DNA of 64,000 nucleotides from Antarcticibacterium flavum (GTDB lineage: Bacteria; Bacteroidota; Bacteroidia; Flavobacteriales; Flavobacteriaceae), in NCBI RefSeq assembly GCF_006159205.1, contig NZ_CP040812.1:4030001-4094000 (forward strand), given 5' to 3'. A model generated the notes under the pieces. The model was not told the origin of the DNA and searched no databases. It was given only the letters and a program-made list of their open reading frames with translations. The position numbers and the translations under genes are program-made. Below, piece after piece: positions 1-8,172 of this stretch (position 1 is the stretch's first letter; every line of letters begins with the position of its first letter).

Positions 1-2
1 TG

Positions 3-245
3 GTCATTAACCACTATAAGCAAATGAATTTCCCGAATTACCTGAAAGAATTAAGAATTTCCACGGCAGTTAGACGGTTGCCGGAAGAACCAATGCTTTT
101 AAAATATAGTAACCAGGGTCTTGCAGATACTTTCGGGTTTAAAACAGGAGAAACCTTTTCCAAGGCTTTTTATAAAAGCACAGGAGTGTATCCTTCAAAA
201 TTTATAAATGAGTTAAAATCGAGAAATTTAGAAGGCCATTTATAA
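3..245 (+). CDS. AraC-family transcriptional regulator, C-terminal part (cut by window edge)
   Basis: Only the last 80 or so codons are in the window; the reading frame is open back to the first base, so the gene starts outside. The visible part is the second half of an AraC/XylS double helix-turn-helix: the end of the first HTH, then the typical tail with residues GLADTFGFKTGETFSKAFYK and TGVYPSKF, which matches the family pattern (A..GF.s...FskaFkk..G.sP..f). AraC proteins bind promoter DNA as activators. It reads toward the small double-glycine peptide gene about 85 bases downstream and could control it, but that is inferred only from position. The sensor or ligand domain cannot be seen. 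Confidence 0.85.
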   Translation, partial: VINHYKQMNFPNYLKELRISTAVRRLPEEPMLLKYSNQGLADTFGFKTGETFSKAFYKSTGVYPSKFINELKSRNLEGHL

Positions 246-330
246 ATGACGGTTCCAGCATCTTTTATTTTGAGTAAGGATATGTTTATTTAGTACGAAG
301 TTTATTATTAACCATTTAAATTTATAGATC

Positions 331-456
331 ATGAAAAAATCATTGCAAGATTTCAAACCACGCGCCTTGAAAAATCTGGAAAAGATTAAAGGAGGAACTG
401 GAGGGGGAGGGGCTATTGATAGGGACAAGGTTAGACGTCCCAAGCAGGGTAAATAA
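331..456 (+). CDS. Small double-glycine-leader peptide (RiPP/bacteriocin-like precursor)
   Basis: An ATG-to-TAA ORF of 41 codons. The N-terminal half has a leader of the Bacteroidetes natural-product precursor type: a basic start (MKKSLQDF) followed by LKNLEKIKGG, that is, spaced leucines and a lysine ending in Gly-Gly, the usual cut site of peptidase-containing ABC exporters. The remainder after GG is about 20 residues: a glycine-rich stretch followed by a basic, Cys-free tail. No maturation enzyme or exporter lies inside the window; they could be to the left. The next gene is a secreted prolyl oligopeptidase, 68 bases on. The leader pattern is seen directly; the role as a secreted or modified peptide is inference. 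Confidence 0.6.
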   Translation: MKKSLQDFKPRALKNLEKIKGGTGGGGAIDRDKVRRPKQGK

Positions 457-481
457 GGTTTCCCCATTTGTAGAACCAAAT

Positions 482-511
482 TCCGGTCCTTCACCGGGGC
501 CGGGATTTTTT
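482..511 (+). terminator. Rho-independent terminator-like hairpin between peptide gene and peptidase gene
   Basis: A 7-bp stem (CCGGTCC at 483-489 pairing with GGGCCGG at 497-503, one G-T pair) is followed by a run of seven T at 506-512. It starts 27 bases after the peptide stop codon and ends just before the peptidase start, so it probably ends most transcripts after the small gene or lowers read-through into the peptidase. Confidence 0.65.
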
Positions 512-524
512 TAGAATGCTAATA

Positions 525-2693
525 ATGAAAAGAACAACAGTTATTTTATCAATTATTTTCCTTTTAGGAAATGATTTCAGCTCCTGGGGTCAGCAGGAGA
601 AATTTATTTCCAAATATCCTGAAGTTCAGGAACAGGAGAAAACAGAAATTATTTTTGATAAGAAGGTGAAAGATAATTTTCCTGTTTTAAATGATCTTGA
701 AAACGTTGAGGTCCGGGAGTGGTTTGCTGCCCAGGACTCCCTCGCCGAAAAATATTTTTCTGATAATCCAATTATGAAAGCCTACCTGAAAAGATTTACT
801 GAGCTACAGGATATTCAAAAGGAAAGAATAAGCCTGATTAAAGTGAATGAACAGGGGAATTACTTTTATTTAAAATATAATGATTCAACAAAAATTGATA
901 AACTCTTTTATAAACAGGACCTTTCGGCAGCTGAGGTTGAACTTTTGGATCCTGCTGCTATACCTGAACAAGTTGGAGATATTACTTACTTAAGTCCTTC
1001 TTTTGATGGAAAAAAAATTGCCGTTGGCTTCAAGGTAAATGAAGAGGATTTTGATTCCCAGGTGATCATCCTGGATATAGAAAACACAAAAATTTTAAAA
1101 GACAAAATAAACCATATTAACCCTGACTTTGGAGGGATTGAATGGCTGCCAGATAGTTCAGGGTTTATTTATTTATATTTCCCGGTAGTAGATCGCAGCT
1201 CGCCGGGATATAAGAAAGATTCTTATTCCGTGATTCATTTTTTAGGTCAGGATCCGGAAGAGCGAAATAGGATTTTTGGGAACAATGAGAATGTATCAAT
1301 TCCAGCGGACTATTATCCTAAAGTAAAAATAGGCTCCAGTATTGATGATTACCTCATTGGATATTCCGCGACTTCGAATGACTATTATGATGGCTATATC
1401 GCTTCTATGGAAGGTATCCTTAATCGTAAACCTGTATGGAAGCCATTTTTTAAAGCAAATGATAAAGTGTTTTTTACTGAAGGAGAAGTTAGGAATAACG
1501 AATTTATCTTTCGTCAGGGTACTGATCAAGGGAACAGGATTGCAAAGGTTGAAATAAAAGATCCACATTTTAATAACGTAACTGTATTGGCTGAAGGAAC
1601 ACAGGATAACCCCATAACCAGATTGGAAGTGACTAAGGATAACATCTATTTTTCACGGTCAAAATTTGGGGTAGAGGTTTCTGTATTTTCACTTAATAGG
1701 AATGAGGAATTAAAAGAATTGGAAACTCCTTTTAAAGCAGGTTTTCTCAGCTTCTTTGGTGCCAGTATAACCGAAAATTCTATTGGAGTTGAACTGGATG
1801 GCTGGACATCAGATTATACCAGGTATTTAATAAATGACAGGGGAGTATTTCAGGAGGAAGGTTTGAAAAAAAATGCTGATTACCCGGGATTTGATAAACT
1901 TGTTTCTGAACAAATAATGATTTCCTCTCATGATGGGATAGAGGTACCGCTTTCTCTGGTATACCATAAAGATCTCGAAATGGATGTGGAGAAAGAAGTT
2001 TTTATGTATGTTTATGGGGCATATGGGGAAAGTTTAAGTCCTTTTTTTTACCCCATATTTCTTGATTGGGCACTGCAGGGCGGAATTCTAGCCTTTCCCC
2101 ATGTGAGGGGAGGAGGTGAAAAAGGGAAGGACTGGCACATTCAGGGAATGAAAAACCTTAAATATAATTCCTGGAAGGATCTCATTGCCTGTACAGAAGA
2201 GTTGATCGATCGTGGATTTACCAGAGAAGGTCTTATTTCCTTATATACTGTAAGCGCCGGAGGAATCGCCGCAGGTATGGCTGTGAATGAACGACCAGAC
2301 CTTTATGCTTCTTTTATAGCTGAGGTTCCAAGGTTACACCCCTTCGGATTGGAGGCAGCAAGTACTACCAGTAGTACCAGTTACCTGGAATATGGATCTG
2401 TAAGGGATAGTCTGGAAATACAAGGTTTAATAAACATGGACCCTTATTTAAATATTAGACCACATCAATCTTATCCTGCTATTTTAGTTATGCCTAGTTA
2501 TAATGATGATAGGATACCTTTGTGGGATAGTGGCAAGTATATTGCTAAAATTCAGAAAATTAATGGAGGTGAGAATCCTATTTTAATGGATATAGATTTT
2601 GTATCCGGCCATGGAACCTCAAATGCTTATGACGAAACGGTGGAATTATACAGCAAGATTTTCAGCTTTGCCAAAAGCAATATGAAATATTAA
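525..2693 (+). CDS. Secreted S9 prolyl oligopeptidase (oligopeptidase B-like)
   Basis: About 722 residues. I prefer the ATG at 525 to the one at 516 because it gives a clean signal peptide (MKRTTVILSIIFLLG). Residues about 40-430 have the make-up of the beta-propeller cap of S9 enzymes; residues about 470-720 are the alpha/beta-hydrolase domain, with the HVRGGGEKGKDWH block typical of oligopeptidase B. The triad appears complete: Ser about 577, Asp about 661 (NDDRI), His about 696 (SGHG). Family members cut short peptides after Pro or basic residues. The nucleophile elbow reads YTVSAGG, whereas the family has GGS(A/N)GG, so the glycine two residues before Ser is Thr; activity may be altered. 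The neighbouring double-glycine peptide suggests processing or degrading that peptide, but this is inferred. Confidence 0.88.
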   Translation: MKRTTVILSIIFLLGNDFSSWGQQEKFISKYPEVQEQEKTEIIFDKKVKDNFPVLNDLENVEVREWFAAQDSLAEKYFSDNPIMKAYLKRFTELQDIQKERISLIKVNEQGNYFYLKYNDSTKIDKLFYKQDLSAAEVELLDPAAIPEQVGDITYLSPSFDGKKIAVGFKVNEEDFDSQVIILDIENTKILKDKINHINPDFGGIEWLPDSSGFIYLYFPVVDRSSPGYKKDSYSVIHFLGQDPEERNRIFGNNENVSIPADYYPKVKIGSSIDDYLIGYSATSNDYYDGYIASMEGILNRKPVWKPFFKANDKVFFTEGEVRNNEFIFRQGTDQGNRIAKVEIKDPHFNNVTVLAEGTQDNPITRLEVTKDNIYFSRSKFGVEVSVFSLNRNEELKELETPFKAGFLSFFGASITENSIGVELDGWTSDYTRYLINDRGVFQEEGLKKNADYPGFDKLVSEQIMISSHDGIEVPLSLVYHKDLEMDVEKEVFMYVYGAYGESLSPFFYPIFLDWALQGGILAFPHVRGGGEKGKDWHIQGMKNLKYNSWKDLIACTEELIDRGFTREGLISLYTVSAGGIAAGMAVNERPDLYASFIAEVPRLHPFGLEAASTTSSTSYLEYGSVRDSLEIQGLINMDPYLNIRPHQSYPAILVMPSYNDDRIPLWDSGKYIAKIQKINGGENPILMDIDFVSGHGTSNAYDETVELYSKIFSFAKSNMKY

Positions 2694-2717
2694 AGATAAA
2701 AATCTTCTTTTTATATT

Positions 2718-2750
2718 AAGCCCTTTTTTTCCTAAAAAGGGCTTTTTTTA
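2718..2750 (+). terminator. Rho-independent terminator after the prolyl oligopeptidase
   Basis: AAGCCC and five T pair with five A and GGGCTT, an 11-bp stem with a short loop, followed by a T run at 2743-2749. It begins 25 bases after the stop codon and separates the oligopeptidase from the rteC module. Confidence 0.8.
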
Positions 2751-2882
2751 ACCGTTTCTTCTTTTACAGGAAAGACACCTTTTTTTATAAAACACCAGCC
2801 TACTCTTTATAAACAGGGAGTTAGTCTTTTTTCATGTGGAAATAATAAACCAGATATTTAAGATGAATTATTCATCGGTATC

Positions 2883-3704
2883 ATGGAGTTTATTATTGCA
2901 GAAGAAAAGCTTGAAAAGGAAATCCTTGCTTTGAAAGAGGTATCCACAAATAAGCTTGTGGTGTACGAGGGGATAATTAAATACCTCCGCAGTGTTCTCA
3001 ATTTATATAGAACGAGAATTTATCAGAATGAGTTTAGGGATAGTGAAGAGGAAATAAAATTTTTTAAGCTACATAAACAAATACCCCAGTCCCGGCTCGT
3101 ATATTATCTTCAGCTTAGAACATTGGAAAACCCCTTCTCATATGGCAAAAGAGTTCGGAAAAAGCTCTACCGTAAGAAAATAGAAAAGATCAATAAGTTT
3201 AATCTGCTTCATTATGATTTCTGTAATTACATGGAACTGGAGCAGCAGCATTTAGATCAATTTTATTTCACCCGAGCCTACTTAAATGAAAATGAGATTA
3301 CTGCTCAAAAAAACTTTCTAGTTGATCCTAATTTTAATACTTCTCACGATCTCCTCCTCAGTCAGTATAGAGCTTACAAAATGCTTTTACCCAAATTAGT
3401 GGCAGAAGTTGAAAAATCAAAGCATCCCAAAGTGAAAAATACTGGAATTACGCTTAAATGGACAGCTTCAAAAGTAGCATTAACCGAACTTTTGTATGCC
3501 CTGCAAGTCAATTCTGCTATCAATAACGGAAGGACAGAATTGATAACTATCGCATCCTTTTTTGAAGATCATTTTGAGGTCAAGCTGGATAATATTTACA
3601 AAACCTACTCAGAGATAAAATCCCGCAAAGGGAGCAGGACCAAATTTCTGAATGAATTGACCTGGCAGCTGGAACAGAAAATGAAAGGGGATGATGCCCT
3701 ATAA
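2883..3704 (+). CDS. rteC: RteC-like conjugative-element regulator
   Basis: 273 residues, a normal length for RteC. The N-terminal 130 residues, rich in Lys/Tyr/Phe with the block YYLQLRTLENPF and later LHYDFCNYMELEQQHLDQFYFTR, match the RteC protein family. The C-terminal part (IKWTASKVALTELLYALQ-like, NGRTELITIASFFEDHFEV) is the conserved end. In the Bacteroides element CTnDOT, RteC drives excision genes. Here no RteA/RteB two-component pair is present. It opens a run of same-strand genes (HTH, replication-like, ATPase, EEP protein) and marks this stretch as part of a conjugative or mobilisable element. Confidence 0.85.
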   Translation: MEFIIAEEKLEKEILALKEVSTNKLVVYEGIIKYLRSVLNLYRTRIYQNEFRDSEEEIKFFKLHKQIPQSRLVYYLQLRTLENPFSYGKRVRKKLYRKKIEKINKFNLLHYDFCNYMELEQQHLDQFYFTRAYLNENEITAQKNFLVDPNFNTSHDLLLSQYRAYKMLLPKLVAEVEKSKHPKVKNTGITLKWTASKVALTELLYALQVNSAINNGRTELITIASFFEDHFEVKLDNIYKTYSEIKSRKGSRTKFLNELTWQLEQKMKGDDAL

Positions 3705-3910
3705 ATTTCGGGTGTATCACGTAACTCCGAAATACTCTTTTTGCATACTCACGAAGATATTTGGATCTCCAAAACTTCTTCTGAAGGCCCATTTTCAGCA
3801 GAAAACCTGGTGATTTGAGGAGTGTTAAATTTTGACGTAACTACGATCGCATTGGGAAGAAAACCCAACAATCCCCATCAAATTTGTAAAACGAAAGTCA
3901 AATTAATGCA

Positions 3911-3947
3911 ATCCCGCCGCTTTAAAAATTCTAACCTGCGGCGGGAT
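3911..3947. repeat. Perfect 10-bp GC-rich inverted repeat upstream of HTH/rep module
   Basis: ATCCCGCCGC (3911-3920) and GCGGCGGGAT (3938-3947) are perfect complements with a 17-base AT-rich loop, 19 bases before the start of the HTH gene. There is no T run of terminator type directly after it. It could be an operator for the HTH protein, an element replication or processing site, or a terminator of rteC. The rest of 3705-3965 holds no gene; a weaker hairpin (TTGGG/CCCAA) lies near 3853-3871. Confidence 0.6.
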
Positions 3948-3965
3948 ATTTAAAACCAACTTATT

Positions 3966-4238
3966 ATGCCAGCAAACATTCTTACCACAGAAGACCTTCA
4001 CGAGTTCAAACTGGAACTCCTACAGGAAATTAAAGAGTTATTGACTAAAGCCGGAGAGGGATCACCTAAGAAATGGCTAAAATCTTCAGAAGTGATGAAG
4101 CTATTAAAGATTAGTCCAGGAACCTTACAGAACTTCAGGATCAATGGAACTATACCTTACACCAAAATAGGTGGGATCATCTATTACGAGGCAGAGGAGA
4201 TACAAAAGATCTTACTGGAGAACAAAGTGAATTTTTAA
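3966..4238 (+). CDS. Small helix-turn-helix (excisionase/MerR-like) DNA-binding protein
   Basis: 90 residues. Residues about 36-85 form an HTH_17/excisionase-type fold: WLKSSEVMKLLKISPGTLQNFR is the HTH, followed by the winged part with GTIPYTKIGGIIYYEAEEIQKIL. Such small proteins are common at the control end of Bacteroidetes conjugative elements, where they act as excision or regulatory factors. The N-terminal 30 residues are a probable amphipathic helix. It precedes the replication-like gene by 12 bases and is probably cotranscribed with it. Whether it acts on excision or on replication genes cannot be told from the sequence. Confidence 0.8.
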   Translation: MPANILTTEDLHEFKLELLQEIKELLTKAGEGSPKKWLKSSEVMKLLKISPGTLQNFRINGTIPYTKIGGIIYYEAEEIQKILLENKVNF

Positions 4239-4250
4239 AATTATCACGAA

Positions 4251-4919
4251 ATGAATTATATCAGGCATCTTAATACAGTACTACAAAAATTTGAAAAGGA
4301 CTCCCGGCTCAACCCTCCTCATATAAGCCTGTACTTATCCTTGTTCAGGGAATGGAATCTTACCAGGTTTTCAGAACAGTTTGCTGTATCACGCAAGACC
4401 CTTATGAAGCGGGCAAAAATTGGTTCCAATACTACTTACCACAGGTGTATGCGAGACTTACATGAATGGAACTATATTCTGTACATGCCTTCTCATAATC
4501 CCCATATAGGATCAGTTGTACAGATGGCTATTTTTTTTGCAGGTAGTGAACCAAATAATGGACAAAACAGGTCCGGAAATGGTGAACAGGTGGAACACTA
4601 CCATTCCGCTGATGTACCAGTTACTATTTATAAACATGAAAACATGGTAACGTATGGAAGACCATTTAATGAACAAGAGGTTTTAAAGTTTTTTGCTTCT
4701 ATAAATCAGGCTCCGGAAAAGGCTCTTAAATTTTTTGAATATTACCAGGCCAGGAACTGGAAAGTTGCCAATGGGACAGAGGTCAGAGACTGGAAAGCTT
4801 TAGCGCAAACCTGGATTTCCCGTTCCGTTAACCAGGTACATCGCGATGGTAAAGCATTTAACGGATTTAAGGATTACCTGAAAATTACTAAAGATAAAAA
4901 CTATGATGAACCCCTCTAA
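4251..4919 (+). CDS. Replication-initiation/DnaD-like protein of the mobile element
   Basis: 222 residues, no signal peptide. The N-terminal half (PPHISLYLSLFREWNL, SRKTLMKRAKIGSNTTYHRCMRDLHEW) has a winged-helix arrangement typical of replication-like proteins on Bacteroidetes elements; the C-terminal half (FFEYYQARNWKVANG...DWKALAQTWI) resembles the C-terminal piece of DnaD-like proteins. It overlaps the ATPase gene by 17 bases, which suggests translational coupling, and the pair looks like a loader/initiator couple as in DnaD-DnaC pairs. I do not recognise a named family with certainty; the role is inferred from fold pattern and neighbours. Confidence 0.65.
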   Translation: MNYIRHLNTVLQKFEKDSRLNPPHISLYLSLFREWNLTRFSEQFAVSRKTLMKRAKIGSNTTYHRCMRDLHEWNYILYMPSHNPHIGSVVQMAIFFAGSEPNNGQNRSGNGEQVEHYHSADVPVTIYKHENMVTYGRPFNEQEVLKFFASINQAPEKALKFFEYYQARNWKVANGTEVRDWKALAQTWISRSVNQVHRDGKAFNGFKDYLKITKDKNYDEPL

Positions 4920-5559
4920 AATCATCGAAGCCGGCGTAGAATATAGTTTGGGCAAGTTCGATGGACACACGGTGTATTATGAATTTCCGAAGATCTTGAT
5001 TTACCTGGATGCCAAGGGAAAAATTCTTTTTGGAAGGAATTTCAAGATTTTTGATAATGACCGGGAATTACTATTTAGGCTATGCAATTATATCATCCGG
5101 GATGAAAAAATGTGTCAAAAAATGAACCTTGATCTTAATAAAGGTTTGTTGATCTCGGGCCCTGTCGGCTGTGGCAAGACCAGTCTTATGAAATTATTAA
5201 AATATGTAGTGCCCCATCAAAAGGCTTATGAAGTAATACCCTGCAGGAACATCGTTTTCTCTTTCAACCATATTGGTTTCAAGGCGATAGAAGATTTTGG
5301 GGAAAGCGGTTATTTCTGTTTTGATGATCTGGGAGTGGAACCTCTTGGAAGATTTTTTGGGCAGGATTGCAACGTGTTGGGGGAAATTCTCCTGTCCAGG
5401 CACGATTTGTTGCTAAGCAAAAAAATAAGGACTCACGTCACCACCAATCTTAGTGCAACTGAATTGGAAGAGAGATATGGGCAGCGGGTAAGGAGCAGGA
5501 TGAAACATCTTTTTAATCTCGTAACCTTCAGTAAGAACACCTTTGACAAACGCGTATAA
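4903..5559 (+). CDS. DnaC/IstB-like AAA+ ATPase
   Basis: 218 residues. Walker A GPVGCGKTS is at about 86-94 and Walker B YFCFDDLG at about 137-144; an arginine-finger region follows (ERYGQRVRSRMKHLFNLV). This is the usual layout of DnaC-like helicase-loader ATPases. It starts inside the upstream replication-like gene (17-base overlap) and is followed after 15 bases by the EEP-family gene. A role in loading replicative helicase on the excised element is plausible; an IstB-type transposition role is less likely because no transposase is present. Confidence 0.8.
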   Translation: MMNPSKIIEAGVEYSLGKFDGHTVYYEFPKILIYLDAKGKILFGRNFKIFDNDRELLFRLCNYIIRDEKMCQKMNLDLNKGLLISGPVGCGKTSLMKLLKYVVPHQKAYEVIPCRNIVFSFNHIGFKAIEDFGESGYFCFDDLGVEPLGRFFGQDCNVLGEILLSRHDLLLSKKIRTHVTTNLSATELEERYGQRVRSRMKHLFNLVTFSKNTFDKRV

Positions 5560-5574
5560 ATAAGAAAATGAATA

Positions 5575-6702
5575 ATGAAAATAGCCACTTATAATATTCA
5601 GAATTTGTTTCACAGAGATAAGGGATTAATAAAACTCTCTGCCGGAAGATGTTTCTTAAACTGGATTAACGAAATGGATTTTTTGATGAGAAAACTGTTT
5701 AAAGGGCCAAATGATGTAGATCGTATAAAAGAACTTTCCTTTTTACTCGGCTTTGAAAATAGTAGAAGGGAGTCCTATGCTGTCATGAGAAAACGGGGAG
5801 GAAGTTTGTATTTAAGAGGTTGTAATAGTTCTTTGGAAAATAAAGCCTCCAGCTTGTCAGAGTGGAATGGGTGGATCCCCTTACAAAATATCCCCCTCAA
5901 TCCCGGGGCTATATCAAACAAAGCAAGAGTAATTGCAGAGGTGAATGCAGATATATTATTACTGCAAGAGATAGAAGAAAGAGGGTCTTTGTTAGATTTC
6001 AATATGAAATTGTTATATGGTCATGACAGGGTTCCATACCAGGATCTATTAGTGTTACAGGGAAATGATGACAGAGGCAGAGAACTTGCGATCTTAACTA
6101 AAAATGGATTTAAGGTGGAGGAAATTAGAAGTTTTATGGATGAAAGAACAGTTGTGGGAGAATTGCTGTTTGATACAAATTTGCTGCAGTATAAAGTTTC
6201 TACCCCGTCTAAAAAAACCTTCTGGTTGATTGCCGTGCATTTTGTAGATACAGGCAGGGATACGGAATCTGCTGCGAATATGAGGTTTCTACAATCTTCC
6301 AGGGTAGCAGAAATCTACCAGGAAATGTGGGACGATGGTAAAGAGAATATTATAATCGCCGGTACCCTCAATGAGGTATGCTATTCCCATTATCTTTCCC
6401 CTCTCCTTCAAAAAACTGACCTGAAGGACATCACAAAACATCCTGAGTTTAATGTAGATATAGATTTAGGGATAGATGCAGATTACTATCGAATGGGAGC
6501 ATACAGGAAAGGGGTTAATATAAAGCAGAAGGACTACCTGCTGCTTTCACCGGAAATGTTCAAAAGAGCGATAAAGGGAGGCTTGAACAGGAAAGCCGTA
6601 TGGCCGGACAAATTTGGTAAATGGAACGTGTATGATACAATTGGCAGCAAAGAACAGGCAGCCAGCGAACATCCTGTAATTTGGGCAGAGATAGACATTT
6701 GA
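5575..6702 (+). CDS. Endonuclease/exonuclease/phosphatase (EEP) superfamily protein
   Basis: 375 residues, no signal peptide. The family start is clear: MKIATYNIQNLF (metal-binding Asn 8) and LLLQEIE (Glu about 132). The usual GD.N motif reads AGTLN at about 262-266 and the final SDH motif reads SEH at about 364-366, so two acidic positions differ from the catalytic consensus. An insert of about 80 residues separates the first two motifs. It is the last gene of the rteC-HTH-rep-ATPase run, where such EEP genes often sit in flavobacterial elements. It may be a nuclease with changed metal binding, or catalytically weak. Confidence 0.75.
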   Translation: MKIATYNIQNLFHRDKGLIKLSAGRCFLNWINEMDFLMRKLFKGPNDVDRIKELSFLLGFENSRRESYAVMRKRGGSLYLRGCNSSLENKASSLSEWNGWIPLQNIPLNPGAISNKARVIAEVNADILLLQEIEERGSLLDFNMKLLYGHDRVPYQDLLVLQGNDDRGRELAILTKNGFKVEEIRSFMDERTVVGELLFDTNLLQYKVSTPSKKTFWLIAVHFVDTGRDTESAANMRFLQSSRVAEIYQEMWDDGKENIIIAGTLNEVCYSHYLSPLLQKTDLKDITKHPEFNVDIDLGIDADYYRMGAYRKGVNIKQKDYLLLSPEMFKRAIKGGLNRKAVWPDKFGKWNVYDTIGSKEQAASEHPVIWAEIDI

Positions 6703-6855
6703 AACTTCTAATTCATTGGAAGTATTTATAATTGTACGTGGTGACTAAAATTAATTCCAATTCAGAACAACGGAATGTAGGTGGTTCCAATTATTCTCCA
6801 AAATTAAATTTTTAAGTTTGGGAAACAATTGGTTTTATTTTACAAGTTTATAATC

Positions 6856-8121
6856 CTATTCAAGTAAAAGTTTCATTAATTTTTCTGCTGTCACTTCCCC
6901 CTTCTTTTTAACAAATTCCCTGGAAGTATTATCACCAATTTCATAGGTGAGTGATTCTGCCCCATGCTCGTAAAAAAAGTAGCTAGTGGAAGTTACTCTT
7001 TTTCCAGTTCCTGGACTTGGTTTCACATTAGGATTATAATTTTCGAATTCTTTCCCTGTTTCAGAAATTAGAGCAGGAACAAGGCCGGGCATATTTCCTT
7101 TTTGTTCAGGATCAATAGTATAATAAATATCCTGCCAGGTAGAATGAAAATCAACAAAAAAGTAAATTTTTCCATTATTCTCCTTTACTTTTTTATTGGC
7201 AAAATCTCTAATAACTCTCGTTTCAGGCTGGTTAAAATCTTCCCAATCCCTATTTAGGTCAATTCCACCCATGTTATGCCGCCAATGACCATTATCGACT
7301 CCATCTGGATTTACCAGAGGAAAAACGTAGGTATTATATTTTTTTCTAAAGGCTATGGCATCCTCGCTATTCGATGAAATAGTTTCGATAAAGGCTTTCA
7401 TGGCTAAATATCCAGTCACTTCCGGTGGATGTTGCCGGGAGAGTACAAAGATCATAGCCTTATCGTCACTCTCACCTATTCTTAAAACCTCTATAGGTTT
7501 CCCTTCCCTACTTTCACCAGCTTTTGACTTCGTTATGAAGGGTTTTAAACTTAACTCATTAGTCCATTGTTTATTATCAGAAGTAGTAATAAGCTCTTGT
7601 GCAGAAATCCAAACGGTATCAGGACTTATTGAAAGCCGTATGGTTGCACTTGGAGTTTTAATTTTTTCTTCAACAGTTTTTTTTGCGATAAATAGTTCCG
7701 AGGAATCTATCTCAACAAAATTGATTCCATCCGAACTTATCTTTGGATGGTAGCGGTGATTAATATTTTCTGGATAGGTAAGAGACAAAGTGACTTTTTG
7801 TTCTTCTTCGGACCACAATTTAAAAGCATACCAGGGACTGGTATTGATAGGAGTGTTTTCTGGAGTACTTAATGTGGAAATAATGGTGTCATTTACCATA
7901 ACAATACCATTTAATCTGGCACCATCAAATTCATTTGAAGCATAGATACCATTTCCCAGGTTAAAAATATCTCTGTATTGACGTTGTACAGGTACAGTTT
8001 CCGTATTGACCTTCTGTATTTCTCCCTGTCCTTCCCATTGCTTATTAGTTTTACAAGAGGTCGCAACGACAAGAACTAAGGAGAGTAAAATTAAGCTATG
8101 ATTTATCTTTAGGTTGAGCAT
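6856..8121 (-). CDS. M14 zinc carboxypeptidase, lipoprotein
   Basis: 421 residues. A lipoprotein signal ends at Cys 23 (VVATSC), so it is anchored in the cell envelope. The first 180 residues form a beta-rich N-terminal domain; the M14 peptidase domain occupies about 190-420. Zinc ligands His 231 and Glu 234 lie in HPPE, and the third is His 326 (VDFHS). Arg 291 (DLNRDW) fits substrate binding and Glu 394 (LTYEIGD) is the catalytic Glu. M14 enzymes remove C-terminal residues from peptides. It is the last gene of a minus-strand set with an S9 hydrolase and a second M14 enzyme, divergent from SusCD. Confidence 0.88.
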   Translation of the reverse strand: MLNLKINHSLILLSLVLVVATSCKTNKQWEGQGEIQKVNTETVPVQRQYRDIFNLGNGIYASNEFDGARLNGIVMVNDTIISTLSTPENTPINTSPWYAFKLWSEEEQKVTLSLTYPENINHRYHPKISSDGINFVEIDSSELFIAKKTVEEKIKTPSATIRLSISPDTVWISAQELITTSDNKQWTNELSLKPFITKSKAGESREGKPIEVLRIGESDDKAMIFVLSRQHPPEVTGYLAMKAFIETISSNSEDAIAFRKKYNTYVFPLVNPDGVDNGHWRHNMGGIDLNRDWEDFNQPETRVIRDFANKKVKENNGKIYFFVDFHSTWQDIYYTIDPEQKGNMPGLVPALISETGKEFENYNPNVKPSPGTGKRVTSTSYFFYEHGAESLTYEIGDNTSREFVKKKGEVTAEKLMKLLLE

Positions 8122-8172
8122 TTTTATAATTTCTAAAATGTGAAAGTGAGGAGCAGAAATTAATTAATTTCC

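Noticed and set aside
240..494. 84-residue minus-strand ORF over the small peptide gene
   Set aside because: Pro/Leu/Ser-rich antisense shadow of the glycine-rich peptide gene with no family character.
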